A DNA stretch of 49,569 nt from Candidatus Krumholzibacteriia bacterium (GCA_029863805.1 JAOTUR010000002.1:1-49569); one strand, 5' to 3'. Counted from the first letter of the stretch, positions 1 to 9,679 are shown. Notes: a model not told the origin generated them from the sequence alone. Numbers and translations are program-made.

Positions 1-1
1 G

Positions 2-571
2 GCGCATCGTTTTCGAGCCGTGAATCTGGGAGTTCTGGTGGGTATTGACACAATCCTTATCGACGCACCGCGCTTGGACTGCCGATTGTTGGATGGCGTG
101 AAATCGCCCGTGCCTGTTGTGCTCGATACGCGCCTACGATTTCCGGATCGATATCCGTGGATAGCGGAGGGCCGAGAGTTTTTGATCGTCACCGGGCCAA
201 ATCCCGATCCCGACAAGGTCCGCAAGCTCGAGCAAGCGCGGGGTGAGGTTATACGATGTGAATTGAGTGGGGGTCGCGTGGACATTGCCTGTGCCATGGA
301 GTTGGTTGCCAAGCGGGGTATATCGAGCGTTCTTATCGAGGGAGGAGCAAAAGTTCTAGCGAGCTTCCTGGCGCCAGGTTTGTGGGATGGTCTGCATCTG
401 TTTATGTCCCCTACGCTTTTTGGGCCCGAGGGCGTGAATCTGGTTGGGGAACGGGTGGATGTGGGTGAGTCGTTTCTGGCCAACGTCGGGCAGGTGTCAG
501 GAGACGTCCTTACCAGCTATCTCAACGCAAAGACCCGCGCCACCATGCTGGAGCGGTTACTCTGGGGGTAA
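2..571 (+). CDS. ribD: RibD, C-terminal reductase domain (5'-truncated by window)
   Basis: This is the reductase half of the riboflavin enzyme RibD, which reduces 5-amino-6-(5-phosphoribosylamino)uracil with NADPH. The frame is open to the left edge, and the upstream codons (AHRFRAV) match the usual HRxRA stretch of the family, so the GTG at 20 is internal rather than a start. Visible family motifs are LVGIDTILIDAPRLDCR near the left edge and SVLIEGGAKVLASFL about two thirds along, the latter being the conserved EGG segment. The zinc deaminase domain that normally precedes this lies outside the window, so bifunctionality cannot be checked. The stop is 7 bases before ribE, which implies one operon. 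Any FMN riboswitch would lie upstream of the window. Confidence 0.9.
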   Translation, partial: AHRFRAVNLGVLVGIDTILIDAPRLDCRLLDGVKSPVPVVLDTRLRFPDRYPWIAEGREFLIVTGPNPDPDKVRKLEQARGEVIRCELSGGRVDIACAMELVAKRGISSVLIEGGAKVLASFLAPGLWDGLHLFMSPTLFGPEGVNLVGERVDVGESFLANVGQVSGDVLTSYLNAKTRATMLERLLWG

Positions 572-578
572 GAGAGGC

Positions 579-1229
579 GTGTTTACAGGCATCATACAGC
601 ATGTGGGCACGATCGAACGGAAAGGGGAAAGGCGCGAGGGTGTCGAGTTCGCCGTCGTGGCGTCCAACTTCGCAAGGCGGTTGTCTCCCGGTGACAGCGT
701 ATCCATAAATGGTGTGTGTCAGACTGTCGAGACCGTGGTTGCCGACACGTTCACTTTTACGGCGGTGGGCGAGACGCTCAAGCGGACGACCTTCGACAGG
801 GTCAGATCGCGAAGCGCGGTCAACCTGGAAGCCGCGGCGACGGTCGAGACAGCGCTAGGGGGACACCTGGTTCAGGGGCATGTTGATGGTGTGGGGATCG
901 TAGAGGCTTTCGAGTGGGTGGGAAAAGACCGGCTGCTCACGATCGGATTGCCGGAGAGTATTTTTGCTTATATGGTGCCAAAGGGCTCGATAGCCGTCGA
1001 TGGAGTGAGTTTGACCATTGTAGAAGCCACAGTGGAAAACAGAGTGACGATCACGATCATCCCTTTTACCATCGAAAAGACAGTTTTCAAGCACTATCGG
1101 GCAGGGACGCGCGTCAATATTGAGGTCGACATCGTTGGAAAGTATGTGAAGGAATATTTGGTGAAGATCATTGGTGACGGCAGTCGACGAGAGGACGAGC
1201 TGTCGAGGAAGTCAAAAGAGGTGACGTAA
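579..1229 (+). CDS. ribE: Riboflavin synthase alpha chain
   Basis: The enzyme dismutates two 6,7-dimethyl-8-ribityllumazine molecules into riboflavin in the cytosol. The ORF track starts too far upstream, at 444 inside ribD. The true start is the GTG at 579, giving the invariant N-terminus (M)FTGIIQHVG and a 216-residue protein, the normal family size. The purine-rich AAGAGAGG just upstream serves as ribosome site. Two lumazine-binding repeats are visible: SINGVCQTV in the first half and [12 protein letters not shown] followed by [12 protein letters not shown] in the second. The TAA stop overlaps the ATG of ribBA by one base (TAATG), so translation is probably coupled. Confidence 0.95.
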   Translation: MFTGIIQHVGTIERKGERREGVEFAVVASNFARRLSPGDSVSINGVCQTVETVVADTFTFTAVGETLKRTTFDRVRSRSAVNLEAAATVETALGGHLVQGHVDGVGIVEAFEWVGKDRLLTIGLPESIFAYMVPKGSIAVDGVSLTIVEATVENRVTITIIPFTIEKTVFKHYRAGTRVNIEVDIVGKYVKEYLVKIIGDGSRREDELSRKSKEVT

Positions 1230-2476
1230 TGGACGTCTTTTGCAGCGTTGAACAAGCCATTGACGAGATTCGGCGGGGCAACATAGTCATCGTAGTGGAT
1301 GATGAAGCCAGAGAAAACGAGGGCGATATGATCCTCGCGGCAGATAAGGTAACGCCGGAAAACATTAACTTTATGACGAAGTACGCGCGAGGGCTGATAT
1401 GTCTGGCGTTGACGGGTGAAAGACTGGAAGAGCTGGACCTCAAACCCATGGTGTCCAAGAACACGGCAAAGATGGGAACTGCGTTCACAGTATCCATCGA
1501 CGCCATAAGAGGTACAACGTCCGGTATCAGCGCTTTTGACCGCACCATAACCATACAGTCCGCTCTAAGTCCAGAGGCACAGGCCAACGATTTTGCTCGG
1601 CCGGGTCACGTGTTTCCTCTGCGGGCCTATCCCGGCGGAGTTCTGCGGCGAGCGGGACATACCGAGGCCTCGGTAGATCTGTCCATCATGGCTGGCCTCT
1701 ATCCGGGTGGTGTGCTGTGCGAAATCATGGATGAGGATGGCCATATGGCTCGTTTACCACGTCTGATCTCCGTCGCGGAGAGGCATGGCTTGAAAATTTT
1801 GACTATTCAGAATCTCATCGAGCATCGAAGAAAACACGAGAAGCTTGTCGAGCGCCGGTGCGCCACTCTGTTGCCCACTCGCTATGGTGACTTCACGCTA
1901 CATCTTTATCAGAATCGTCTGGATGGTTCACAGCACGTCGCCCTTGTAAAAGGGGAAGTTCGGCCGGACGAACCGATTCTGGTTCGGGTCCATTCGGAAT
2001 GCCTCACCGGTGATTTGTTCCGATCCTTGCGCTGTGATTGCGGACCGCAGCTGCACAGGGCGCTGCTGAACATCGCACAGGAAACGGCGGGCGTTCTGCT
2101 TTATATGCGGCAGGAGGGCCGCGGAATAGGTCTGGAAAACAAGATTAAGGCTTACGAATTGCAAGATGCGGGCCGCGATACGGTTGAGGCCAACGAGGAT
2201 CTTGGGTTCCCCGCTGATTTGCGCGACTATGGTATTGGAGCACAGATACTGGTAGACCTAGGTGTTCAAAAAATGCGGTTACTTACCAACAACCCAAAGA
2301 AGGTTGTTGGTCTAAAGGCGTACGGAATAGAAATCGTCGAGCGCGTGCCCGTGGAAGTGCCTGCCAACGAGAATAATGTCCGTTATCTGTCTACAAAGCG
2401 TGATAAGCTTGGCCACATGCTCGAAGGTCTGTCAGTGGACCTCGAGCGGCTAAACGGTACGGATCGGAAGGAGTAG
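1229..2476 (+). CDS. ribBA: Bifunctional DHBP synthase / GTP cyclohydrolase II
   Basis: This two-domain enzyme supplies both precursors of riboflavin. The N-terminal half (about residues 1-200) makes 3,4-dihydroxy-2-butanone 4-phosphate from ribulose 5-phosphate and shows the acidic [12 protein letters not shown] motif and [15 protein letters not shown]. The C-terminal half (about 205-400) is GTP cyclohydrolase II, with the zinc-binding [17 protein letters not shown] and [20 protein letters not shown]. The length of 415 residues is typical for RibBA and both active sites look intact. It overlaps ribE by one base and is followed by ribH after three bases. Confidence 0.96.
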   Translation: MDVFCSVEQAIDEIRRGNIVIVVDDEARENEGDMILAADKVTPENINFMTKYARGLICLALTGERLEELDLKPMVSKNTAKMGTAFTVSIDAIRGTTSGISAFDRTITIQSALSPEAQANDFARPGHVFPLRAYPGGVLRRAGHTEASVDLSIMAGLYPGGVLCEIMDEDGHMARLPRLISVAERHGLKILTIQNLIEHRRKHEKLVERRCATLLPTRYGDFTLHLYQNRLDGSQHVALVKGEVRPDEPILVRVHSECLTGDLFRSLRCDCGPQLHRALLNIAQETAGVLLYMRQEGRGIGLENKIKAYELQDAGRDTVEANEDLGFPADLRDYGIGAQILVDLGVQKMRLLTNNPKKVVGLKAYGIEIVERVPVEVPANENNVRYLSTKRDKLGHMLEGLSVDLERLNGTDRKE

Positions 2477-2479
2477 ACG

Positions 2480-2941
2480 ATGCCGAACGTGCACGAGGCC
2501 ATGATGAAGGCGGCGAAAAAAAAGGTTGCAATCGTCGCTGGCCGATTCAACGATTTTGTCACGGGACGTCTGGTCAGTAGCGCAATCGACTGTGTGGTAA
2601 GGCATGGTGGAAACTCTGCCGACGTAGATGTCTACTGGGTGCCCGGGTCGTTTGAGGTGCCTCAGCTGGCGGCGAAGATAGCGATGGACAAAAAATTCGA
2701 TGGCATAATCTGCGTGGGGGCGATAATAAGAGGTGAAACGAATCACTTTGATAATCTCTGCGTAGCGGTTATATCGTCGATCGCTAAGGTGTCGATGAAC
2801 TGCTCGATACCTGTAACATATGGCATAGTCACGGCTGACACCGCCGAGCAAGCGATGAACCGTGCCGGAGGCAAGAATGGCAACAAGGGCTGGGACAGCG
2901 CGTTGGCTCTAATCGAAATGATGAGCCTGTGGGAGAGCTGA
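2480..2941 (+). CDS. ribH: 6,7-dimethyl-8-ribityllumazine synthase
   Basis: Lumazine synthase condenses the butanone phosphate from RibBA with the pyrimidine from the RibD branch; family members form pentamers or 60-mer shells. Family motifs are VPGSFEVP, GAIIRGETNHFDN and the C-terminal TADTAEQAMNRAGG followed by GNKGWDSALALIEM. The length of 153 residues is standard. The ATG at 2480 follows a strong GGAAGGAG that sits in the last codons of ribBA. The downstream nusB neighbour is a common arrangement in bacteria. Confidence 0.96.
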   Translation: MPNVHEAMMKAAKKKVAIVAGRFNDFVTGRLVSSAIDCVVRHGGNSADVDVYWVPGSFEVPQLAAKIAMDKKFDGIICVGAIIRGETNHFDNLCVAVISSIAKVSMNCSIPVTYGIVTADTAEQAMNRAGGKNGNKGWDSALALIEMMSLWES

Positions 2942-2948
2942 CAGCAAC

Positions 2949-3365
2949 GTGGGTAAGCGACGTAAGGCACGGGAAGTTGTTCTGCAGGTTCTCTACGAGG
3001 CAGAATTCTCTGATTGCTCATGGGAGGAAATCCTCCAAGAACAAGTTGGCCGCAGGTCGTCCAGCGATGATACTGTACAGCACGCGAGAGCACTGCTGGC
3101 AAAGGCATACGAGCATATGTCCGAGCTGGATGAAAAAATTCGTGCCGTGCTCAGCAACTGGGACCTTGAGCGAGTGTCTCTGATCGACAAGAACATAATG
3201 AGGTTTGCGCTCGCCGAGATCCTGTTCTTTCCACAAGTACCGTCAAAAGTCATTATCAATGAGGCGATTGAAGTTGCACACAAATATAGCTCCCGCGAGG
3301 CTGGGAAGTTTGTCAACGGAATCCTAGATCGCTTCGTGCAGACTTACCGGCAGGATTTAATTTGA
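2949..3365 (+). CDS. nusB: Transcription antitermination protein NusB
   Basis: NusB is a small all-helical RNA-binding protein that works with NusE (S10) on boxA during rRNA antitermination. The 138-residue sequence opens with GKRRKAREVVLQVLYEAEF, matching the RRxARexalQxLY signature, and the second half holds VIINEAIEVAHKYSSREAGKFVNGILD, the usual NEAVElAkkys....FvNGvLd block. The start is a GTG 7 bases after ribH. The stop overlaps the TTG start of the next gene (TTGA). Confidence 0.93.
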   Translation: MGKRRKAREVVLQVLYEAEFSDCSWEEILQEQVGRRSSSDDTVQHARALLAKAYEHMSELDEKIRAVLSNWDLERVSLIDKNIMRFALAEILFFPQVPSKVIINEAIEVAHKYSSREAGKFVNGILDRFVQTYRQDLI

Positions 3366-4093
3366 GATTCTTAGTTCTTTCGGACATTCACAGCAATCTC
3401 GAGGCACTGACCGCCGTTCTCGCCGATGCCGAAGACAAACAGATCGATTCGATTGTTTGTTTGGGCGATTTTGTGGGTTATGGCGCAAACCCAGACGAGT
3501 GCGTGCAGACTATTGCCAGTGTGCCCAATGCGACCGCGGTCCTGGGCAATCACGATGCTGCCGTGATCGATAGTGATCAGCGGGAGCTTTTCAACCCCGT
3601 CGCCAAAGCGGGTATACTCTACAGCGAGAGCAGGCTCGGCGAGGATAGCAAGGCGTACCTCAGCGGCTTGCCTCTCGTTATTGAATCGCCTCCGAATTTT
3701 ATCGCCGTCCACTCCTCGCCCTTTCGCCCTGAGGGTTGGGTGTATGTGATTGAACCTTCCGACGCTGCGGATGCCTTCTACAGCATGAGGCAGACACTCG
3801 CGTTTATCGGGCATACCCACTTTCCTGTCGTGCATGCCGATAACGGATCGGTGATCCCGTTTCTTCCGGGGGATCGCGTCAAAGTCGATGAAAAACAAAA
3901 AATAATGATCAACGTGGGGAGTGTCGGGCAACCGCGTGACGGAGACGCGCGTGCGGCTTATGTTGTCTATGATTCTGGCCAAAAGGCGGCGAGTATATTC
4001 CGGGTGCACTACGACATCGATCGCGCTGCCGCCAAGATTATAGAGGCGGGGCTTCCCCCTATGCTAGCGGCCAGACTTCGGCGTGGCTACTAG
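3362..4093 (+). CDS. Calcineurin-like metallophosphoesterase, YfcE/MJ0936-like
   Basis: This is a predicted di-metal phosphoesterase of 243 residues. All the signature blocks are present in order: LSDIHSN near the N-terminus, GDFVGYG, LGNHD, VHSSP and GHTHFP, followed by the MINVGSVGQPRDGD segment of the YfcE/MJ0936 subgroup. It starts at a TTG overlapping the nusB stop by four bases, so it is translationally coupled to it. The physiological substrate cannot be read from sequence; relatives act on phosphodiesters or nucleotides in vitro. It probably closes the rib-nusB transcription unit, although only 17 bases separate it from the next gene. Confidence 0.88.
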   Translation: MRFLVLSDIHSNLEALTAVLADAEDKQIDSIVCLGDFVGYGANPDECVQTIASVPNATAVLGNHDAAVIDSDQRELFNPVAKAGILYSESRLGEDSKAYLSGLPLVIESPPNFIAVHSSPFRPEGWVYVIEPSDAADAFYSMRQTLAFIGHTHFPVVHADNGSVIPFLPGDRVKVDEKQKIMINVGSVGQPRDGDARAAYVVYDSGQKAASIFRVHYDIDRAAAKIIEAGLPPMLAARLRRGY

Positions 4094-4110
4094 ACCTGCG
4101 GCGTGGCTGG

Positions 4111-4869
4111 ATGAAGCGATCTTCAAATAAAACACATTGGGATGACTTCTGGTCGGCGTCACGCGATCTTGGGGATGTCTATGGCACAGACGACCGTATC
4201 CTCGAGAATCTGGGTAAATATGTAGATCTTGCCGGGCTCCGTGTCTTGGAAGTCGGTGCAGGAACGGGAAGGGACACCGACAAGATCGCCTCACAGCAGG
4301 CGTTTGCCTGCGCGTTGGATTACAGCGAGCAGTCCTTGACGTTGATGAGTGATAATCTCAAGCACTCCGTTTACATCGTTTGCGGTGACGCGTTCAACCT
4401 ACCTTTTACGGATGAGTCTTTTGACGTCGTTTTTCATCAAGGCCTAATGGAGCATTTTAGGAATCCCGGTGAAATGTTGGACGAGAACGTTCGTGTTTTG
4501 AAAAAGGGCGGCCTACTACTGGTCGACGTGCCACAGCGTTACCATTACTACACTCTTTTGAAGCACATTCTAATTCTGTTCGGAAAGTGGTTTGCGGGAT
4601 GGGAGACCGAGTTCTCCGTATCGCAGCTTCGTCGCCTCATCGAGGAGCGAGGACTGCGGGTAGCGGGAATTTATGGACATAATCCGTCGCCTCCGATATG
4701 GTATCGGGGACTTCGCCGGGTGCTTCTCCGGCTGGGCGTGCGTCTTTCGATGTATCCCGTGACTCCCCGAGTCGTGCGAACGGTGCTGCGATCTGCCCGG
4801 GGCTTGGTGCCACCACGATTAATTTTGAATACGGCGATGGTAATTGGCTGTGTAGCCAGAAAGAATTAG
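4111..4869 (+). CDS. Class I SAM-dependent methyltransferase
   Basis: A 252-residue methyltransferase of the UbiE/Methyltransf_11 type. Motif I is VLEVGAGTGRD, followed by an acidic post-I residue (ALDYSE), then GDAFNLPFTDESFDVVFHQGLMEHF and VLKKGGLLLVDVP. The C-terminal 100 residues contain a basic and hydrophobic segment that could touch the membrane. As the first gene of the glycan cluster it might methylate a sugar or a polyprenyl-linked glycan, but that is inference from position; a small-molecule substrate is equally possible. The start ATG follows a weak ribosome site (GGCTGG). Confidence 0.8.
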   Translation: MKRSSNKTHWDDFWSASRDLGDVYGTDDRILENLGKYVDLAGLRVLEVGAGTGRDTDKIASQQAFACALDYSEQSLTLMSDNLKHSVYIVCGDAFNLPFTDESFDVVFHQGLMEHFRNPGEMLDENVRVLKKGGLLLVDVPQRYHYYTLLKHILILFGKWFAGWETEFSVSQLRRLIEERGLRVAGIYGHNPSPPIWYRGLRRVLLRLGVRLSMYPVTPRVVRTVLRSARGLVPPRLILNTAMVIGCVARKN

Positions 4870-4882
4870 AGCGGAGGGCTGT

Positions 4883-5995
4883 TTGGCAAGATTTGTGGCC
4901 GTGAACTGGCGCGATCTCAGAAATCCAGAAGCCGGAGGGGCCGAGGTTCACCTTCACGAGATACTGAAACGAATGGCCGCTAGCGGTCATGAAGTGACTT
5001 TATTTGCAACGGGTTTCCCAGGAGGTTTGGAAAGAGAAAGCTACGATGGTATAGATGTAATTAGAAAAGGTTCTTGGTACAATGCCAACTACGTCCTGCC
5101 GTTACAGGTAAGATCCTTTTGTGCGCGTAACACAGTCGACCTGGTCATCGAGGACATAAACAAGATTCCTTTTTTTCTTCCAGCTCTGACAAAAACCAGG
5201 GTGCTCCCAGTTATCCCACACCTTTTTGGTACGACCGTATACCGCGAAACCAACTTTTTGTTAGCCAGTTACGTCTTCCTGTGGGAACGACTCATCCCCT
5301 GGGTTTACAGAGGCTGCCGCTTCGCCGTGATAAGCCCCAGTACGAAGAGTGACCTTATCGCAAGGGGGATTCGCGAAGACCGGATAGAAGTCGTCCTGTG
5401 CGGGCTCGATCATGCTAAGTATCGGCGTATTGAGGGGCTGGACAGGTATTCTGATCCGACCATCATCCATTTCGGCCGAATCAGAAAATACAAGTCAATT
5501 GATTTGGTCGTCAGGGCTTTTGCGCGGATAAAGGCAGAGATGCCAAACGCCCGGTTGCTCGTTGTCGGGGACGGACCGGAGAAACCCCACATCGTCGATT
5601 TCGTTGACAAATTGGGCCTTAGCGAATCTGTAAGATTTCTGGGGGTAATAAAGACCGAAGAACTGGTAAGGCTGCTCAATCAGGTCCACGTTTTTCTCAA
5701 TGCGAGTCCGAAAGAAGGATGGGGGCTAACCGTGGTCGAGGCCAACGCCTGTGGAGTACCGGTGGTCGCGAGCGATCGTCCCGGACTTCGCGATTCGGTT
5801 CAGGAGGGCGAAACCGGTTACCTCGTCGAGTATGGTGATGTCGCGGCTTTCGCCGAAAGGTCGCTGTCGTTGATAAGGGACACGCAGAAGTGGCATGATA
5901 TGAGTGCGGCGGCCACGGCCTGGGCGAAATCACTGACTTGGGACCGCACTGCCAGTGAGATGGAGAAGATCTTTCACGACGAAATGGCAACGTAA
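4883..5995 (+). CDS. GT4-family glycosyltransferase
   Basis: A 370-residue GT-B fold glycosyltransferase. The acceptor-side motif NPEAGGAEVHLHEI lies near the N-terminus. The donor-binding C-terminal half carries IIHFGRIRKYKSIDLVVRAF, LLVVGDGPE and the EX7E-type signature SPKEGWGLTVVEANACGVP, where the two Glu residues would bind the nucleotide-sugar phosphate. The start is a TTG 13 bases after the methyltransferase, preceded by CGGAGGG. The sugar specificity is not deducible; GT4 enzymes are retaining and often use GDP-mannose or UDP-sugars. Confidence 0.87.
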   Translation: MARFVAVNWRDLRNPEAGGAEVHLHEILKRMAASGHEVTLFATGFPGGLERESYDGIDVIRKGSWYNANYVLPLQVRSFCARNTVDLVIEDINKIPFFLPALTKTRVLPVIPHLFGTTVYRETNFLLASYVFLWERLIPWVYRGCRFAVISPSTKSDLIARGIREDRIEVVLCGLDHAKYRRIEGLDRYSDPTIIHFGRIRKYKSIDLVVRAFARIKAEMPNARLLVVGDGPEKPHIVDFVDKLGLSESVRFLGVIKTEELVRLLNQVHVFLNASPKEGWGLTVVEANACGVPVVASDRPGLRDSVQEGETGYLVEYGDVAAFAERSLSLIRDTQKWHDMSAAATAWAKSLTWDRTASEMEKIFHDEMAT

Positions 5996-6006
5996 GACCA
6001 TTCAAT

Positions 6007-6996
6007 ATGAAGTTGTCGAGTACAGTCGCTAGGCTCTTCCTAAAGGTTGTCGTCAGCACCTCGCTGCTTATTTTTCTTTTTAGCAAGATCTCCGCCGAAA
6101 GTCTCCTCGTCCATTTGCACAGCATGAATCGGGCGACGATTGCCGTCGGCATCCTCGTGTTTTTTGCGAGTAATCTCATTGGGTCTTTTCAGTGGCATCT
6201 TTTGCTCACTGCGAGTGGGGTGCGCCTTGCCTTTCTACAGTCGTTTCGTTTTTATTTCGTGGGGCTGTTTTTTAATAACTTTCTACCCGCCAATATCGGG
6301 GGGGACGTCGTGAAGGTTCACAACGTCACCAGGATTGGTAGTAGTGTTTATCAAGTAATTGCCGTTACGCTGCTCGATCGCCTGTTAGGTATCTTCAGCC
6401 TCTGTTTGCTAGCTACCGGTGCTGTTATCGGCGTGATGCGGTTCTCACCCATAGACTTCCTTGGCATTTACTTTATCATTTTTGTTGGATGCATGGCCGC
6501 ACCCCTCGGTTTTTACTACTGTGAGCCGCTCAGCTGCAGGCTACGGCGTTTGGTCGCATCTATTCGTCCTCTGTCCCTGGACAAGAGAGGATCTTCGATT
6601 CTCGATTACATGGGCGAGTTCAAATCCCGGCGATTATTTGTCGCCAGGCTTGTATTGCTGTCAGTCGTAATACAGTTCTTGCGCGTGTTGACTCACGTTT
6701 TGGTAGCGCTGGGACTCGGGGTTCACGTCGACCCAGCGGTCTTCGGTCTGTTTTTTGTGTTCGTTCCACTGCTCAGCCTGGCCATGATACCACCGATTAC
6801 CGTGAACGGCCTGGGCGTACGCGAGGGGCTCGGTATTCTGCTTTTTGCCGGTGCAGGAATCGGTCGAACCGATGCCTTCGCCATCGAGTTTCTGACATAT
6901 ATCGTCTCGGTTCTGGTGAGTCTGCTGGGGGTGATTTTCTTCCTAGCGCGACCCAAGAGCCGGGACAAGGCAAGTTTTGATACCGTACACATTTAG
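6007..6996 (+). CDS. Flippase-like integral membrane protein (LPG synthase TM/UPF0104 family)
   Basis: A 329-residue protein with about eight hydrophobic segments. It shows the hallmarks of the lysylphosphatidylglycerol_TM/UPF0104 family: FFNNFLPANIGGDVVKV, VTLLDRLLGIF and PPITVNGLGVREG. The family includes the membrane half of MprF and many uncharacterised proteins inside polysaccharide clusters, where a lipid or lipid-linked-sugar flipping role is often proposed. No catalytic synthase domain is attached. Context between two glycosyltransferase genes supports a glycolipid transport role, but this is inference. Confidence 0.82.
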   Translation: MKLSSTVARLFLKVVVSTSLLIFLFSKISAESLLVHLHSMNRATIAVGILVFFASNLIGSFQWHLLLTASGVRLAFLQSFRFYFVGLFFNNFLPANIGGDVVKVHNVTRIGSSVYQVIAVTLLDRLLGIFSLCLLATGAVIGVMRFSPIDFLGIYFIIFVGCMAAPLGFYYCEPLSCRLRRLVASIRPLSLDKRGSSILDYMGEFKSRRLFVARLVLLSVVIQFLRVLTHVLVALGLGVHVDPAVFGLFFVFVPLLSLAMIPPITVNGLGVREGLGILLFAGAGIGRTDAFAIEFLTYIVSVLVSLLGVIFFLARPKSRDKASFDTVHI

Positions 6997-7135
6997 CGGT
7001 TGATCGTCTAGGCGAGCTGAGGTAGGTTATAAGCTCGATAATTTGATGTTTTTTTGATGGAACCTTAGAGGCCAAAATCAATAGAATCTAAATAGCCAGA
7101 AGACGTATCTATTTATCGAACAAGGGTTAGACTAG
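6997..7135. other. Intergenic gap with weak stem and T-run
   Basis: This 139-base gap holds an imperfect terminator-like feature on the plus strand. Six-base arms CGAGCT (7013-7018) and AGCTCG (7032-7037) are followed eleven bases later by a run of seven T. The distance between stem and T-run makes a classical intrinsic terminator doubtful. No convincing -35/-10 pair was found before the next gene. Confidence 0.25.
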
Positions 7136-9664
7136 ATGGCGCGTGGACAGAAGCTCAAGCCCGAGCGCAGCAATGCCACTCGCGGGCAGGACCCGCCGGT
7201 GGGGACGATCGGCGTGACGCCGGTGGCGAGACGCTACTTTTGGATCGGTGGCATGATGGTGTTTGTCTTTAGCCTCGGGCTTTACATAAGGACCATGGCC
7301 CCGAGCGCTCCATTTTGGGACGCCGGAGAGTTCATCGCCACCGCGTTTACCTTGGGTATTCCCCACTCGCCTGGCACGCCACTCTACGTAGTCGTCGGGC
7401 GAGTTTTTACCATGCTGCCGCTTCCCTTCAGCATCGCGGCCAGGGTCAACTTCATGTCGGTTCTTTTTGGCAGCCTGGGCGTGGTCTTTGTCTATGTGCT
7501 TGCGGTACGATTTCTCGATTACATGTTGGACAAGAGCGTCACTAGGTCGGACGCGTTCATCAAGGTGGTCGGTGCGGTCGTCGGTGCGTTGTTCATTGCT
7601 TTTAGCGAGACGTACTGGACTAACTCGACTGAAGCCGAAGTCTATGCAATGAGCGTGTTCTTTATGGGTTTTGTCACTTGGTTGGGGCTCAAGTGGTCGG
7701 ATAATCCGACGGGTGAAAAATCGGTTGTTTACATTTATCTGCTTTTCTACCTTCTCGCCCTTAGCGTAGGTCTTCACCTGGGAACCATACTGGCAGCGTC
7801 CGGGGTGTTCTTGTTGATCCTCATGACGAAAACAAAGACATTTAGCAATACACAGTTTCTGCTTGCATGCGCAGGAGTCGCCATATTTGTCGGAGACGCT
7901 ACATTGTACAGGGCAGGAACGGTGACGCTGGTGCTGCTGGCGCTGTTTGTCCTTGCCATAATGTTCTTCTATACCCAATCCAAGTCAAGATTCGCAATCA
8001 TCTGCAGTGCGTTATTCTTTGTGGGCTTATCGATTCATTTTTATCTGTTGATTCGCTCGGGTCACAACCCGGCTATAGACGAGGCCGATCCCGAGACGTG
8101 GCGCGGTCTGTACGCGGTATTACGACGGGAACAGTATCCTCCGCCCAACGTTTTTGCGCGTAAGGCGTCCTTCGCTTTTCAGCTCCAGCACTTCAACGAC
8201 TACTTCCAAGGTCAGTTCAAGATGGCAACGGCGTATATCGGCAAACTGAACATGGGTTCGGTGATACCGCTGGCGCTGGGTATCTGGGGTATGGTCGATC
8301 AGTACGCGAAACATCGAAGAACCTTTGTCGTGCTTTTTGTGACTTGGCTGGTGGTGAGCATGGGCATGATTCTTTATCTGAACTTTTCCGATGCTGAAGT
8401 CAGGGAGCGCGACTATTTTTATCTACCGGCTTTTTATTATTTTGCTGTCTTTATCGGCATAGGGGTCGGGAGCTTGCTGGCAGAGATCAGACGTTTCCTG
8501 GCTCGAAGGTCCATCAGCGGAATGACCGCGGTCATCGTGCCGGCTGTGGTCTTCATAAGTCTCCCTTTATTCACGATGCGTCATCACTTTCATGAGCGCG
8601 ACAGGTCCGAGGACTACGTTTGTCGAGAGTACGCCAAGAATATGCTGGTTGGTCTCGGGGATGATGCGATCATCTTCACCAACGGGGACAACGACACCTT
8701 CCCGCTTTGGTATATTCAGGAGGTCGAAGGGTACAGAAAAGACGTGCGGGTTGTGAATTTGAGTCTTTTGAATACTCCATGGTATCTCAAGCAGTTGAAA
8801 AATAATGAGCCGAAACTGAAAATGGCGTGGACCGATCGCGAAGTAGAGGGACTACGCCCGATCAAGGCAAAAGACGGTTGGATTCTTATCAGGGATCTGG
8901 GCGTTCAACATATCCTCAGGCAAAACAGCAACTCCAGGCCGATCTATTTCGCTGTGACAATTCCACCGGACATATATTTGCCTTATCGCGAGTTCATGGA
9001 GATGGAGGGCCTCGCGTATCGTATAGTTCCAAAAAAGGGCAGAAACATGGTGAATGTGGCAAAATTAGAGGACAATGTCTGGAATAAATTCAGTTACCAG
9101 GGTCTGCTCAACGCAGACTGGACTCGAGATGAATCGGTCCATCAGCCACCGTTTGTGCGCCGTTTGTGTCAAAACTACTCGGCGGCCTTCGCTCAACTGG
9201 GCTTCATGAAAGCTCAGGTGGGGAACTATGAGGAAGGGATCAAGAATCTCGAGGTGGCAGAGCGAATCACGCCGGATCTCCCCGCGGTTGTGACCTGGTT
9301 GGGTTGGTACTATCTGGAAAGCGGTGACTCGACAAAGTCAGTGGAATATTATAGAAGTCACATCGAAAGAAACCCCAATAATTGTGATTTTCGTTACCGT
9401 TTGGCAGGTGTTCAGGAGCGGATACGTGATCTGACAGGCGCCCTTGAGACTCTCGAGGAACTCATCGGATACTGCCCAGATTATCGAGACGCGGTGCTCA
9501 GTGCGGTCGCCATCTGCGTCAACTTCAATTTCATCGATCGCGCGCTAAAATACGTCGATGATTGGCTAGTCCGCTATCCCAATGACGCAGCGATGAGACA
9601 AACACGCGAAGATTTGGTCAGCCGTCGCGCGCCGACGGGAGACACAACCCGCCAGCGACAGTAA
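7136..9664 (+). CDS. DUF2723 GT-C-like membrane protein with C-terminal TPRs
   Basis: An 842-residue protein. A short basic cytosolic N-terminus precedes the first membrane helix at about residue 33. The DUF2723 block APFWDAGEFIATAFTLGI then HSPGTPLYVVVGRVF follows, with the acidic WDAGEF loop expected to be catalytic in GT-C folds. Roughly ten membrane segments run to about residue 480, then a soluble stretch, and TPR-like helical repeats occupy about 680-830 (MKAQVGNYEEGIKNLEVAER, ESGDSTKSVEYYRSHIERNP). DUF2723 is common in Bacteroidota and related phyla; the eukaryotic relative TMEM260 is a protein O-mannosyltransferase. A role in protein or glycan mannosylation from a polyprenyl-phosphate donor is inferred. 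Confidence 0.85.
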   Translation: MARGQKLKPERSNATRGQDPPVGTIGVTPVARRYFWIGGMMVFVFSLGLYIRTMAPSAPFWDAGEFIATAFTLGIPHSPGTPLYVVVGRVFTMLPLPFSIAARVNFMSVLFGSLGVVFVYVLAVRFLDYMLDKSVTRSDAFIKVVGAVVGALFIAFSETYWTNSTEAEVYAMSVFFMGFVTWLGLKWSDNPTGEKSVVYIYLLFYLLALSVGLHLGTILAASGVFLLILMTKTKTFSNTQFLLACAGVAIFVGDATLYRAGTVTLVLLALFVLAIMFFYTQSKSRFAIICSALFFVGLSIHFYLLIRSGHNPAIDEADPETWRGLYAVLRREQYPPPNVFARKASFAFQLQHFNDYFQGQFKMATAYIGKLNMGSVIPLALGIWGMVDQYAKHRRTFVVLFVTWLVVSMGMILYLNFSDAEVRERDYFYLPAFYYFAVFIGIGVGSLLAEIRRFLARRSISGMTAVIVPAVVFISLPLFTMRHHFHERDRSEDYVCREYAKNMLVGLGDDAIIFTNGDNDTFPLWYIQEVEGYRKDVRVVNLSLLNTPWYLKQLKNNEPKLKMAWTDREVEGLRPIKAKDGWILIRDLGVQHILRQNSNSRPIYFAVTIPPDIYLPYREFMEMEGLAYRIVPKKGRNMVNVAKLEDNVWNKFSYQGLLNADWTRDESVHQPPFVRRLCQNYSAAFAQLGFMKAQVGNYEEGIKNLEVAERITPDLPAVVTWLGWYYLESGDSTKSVEYYRSHIERNPNNCDFRYRLAGVQERIRDLTGALETLEELIGYCPDYRDAVLSAVAICVNFNFIDRALKYVDDWLVRYPNDAAMRQTREDLVSRRAPTGDTTRQRQ

Positions 9665-9679
9665 CAAAACTGCACTCCC

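Noticed and set aside
7127-7978. 283-residue minus-strand ORF opposite the DUF2723 gene
   Set aside because: Low-complexity, His/Arg/Lys-rich translation typical of an antisense shadow; the plus strand encodes a clear DUF2723 protein.
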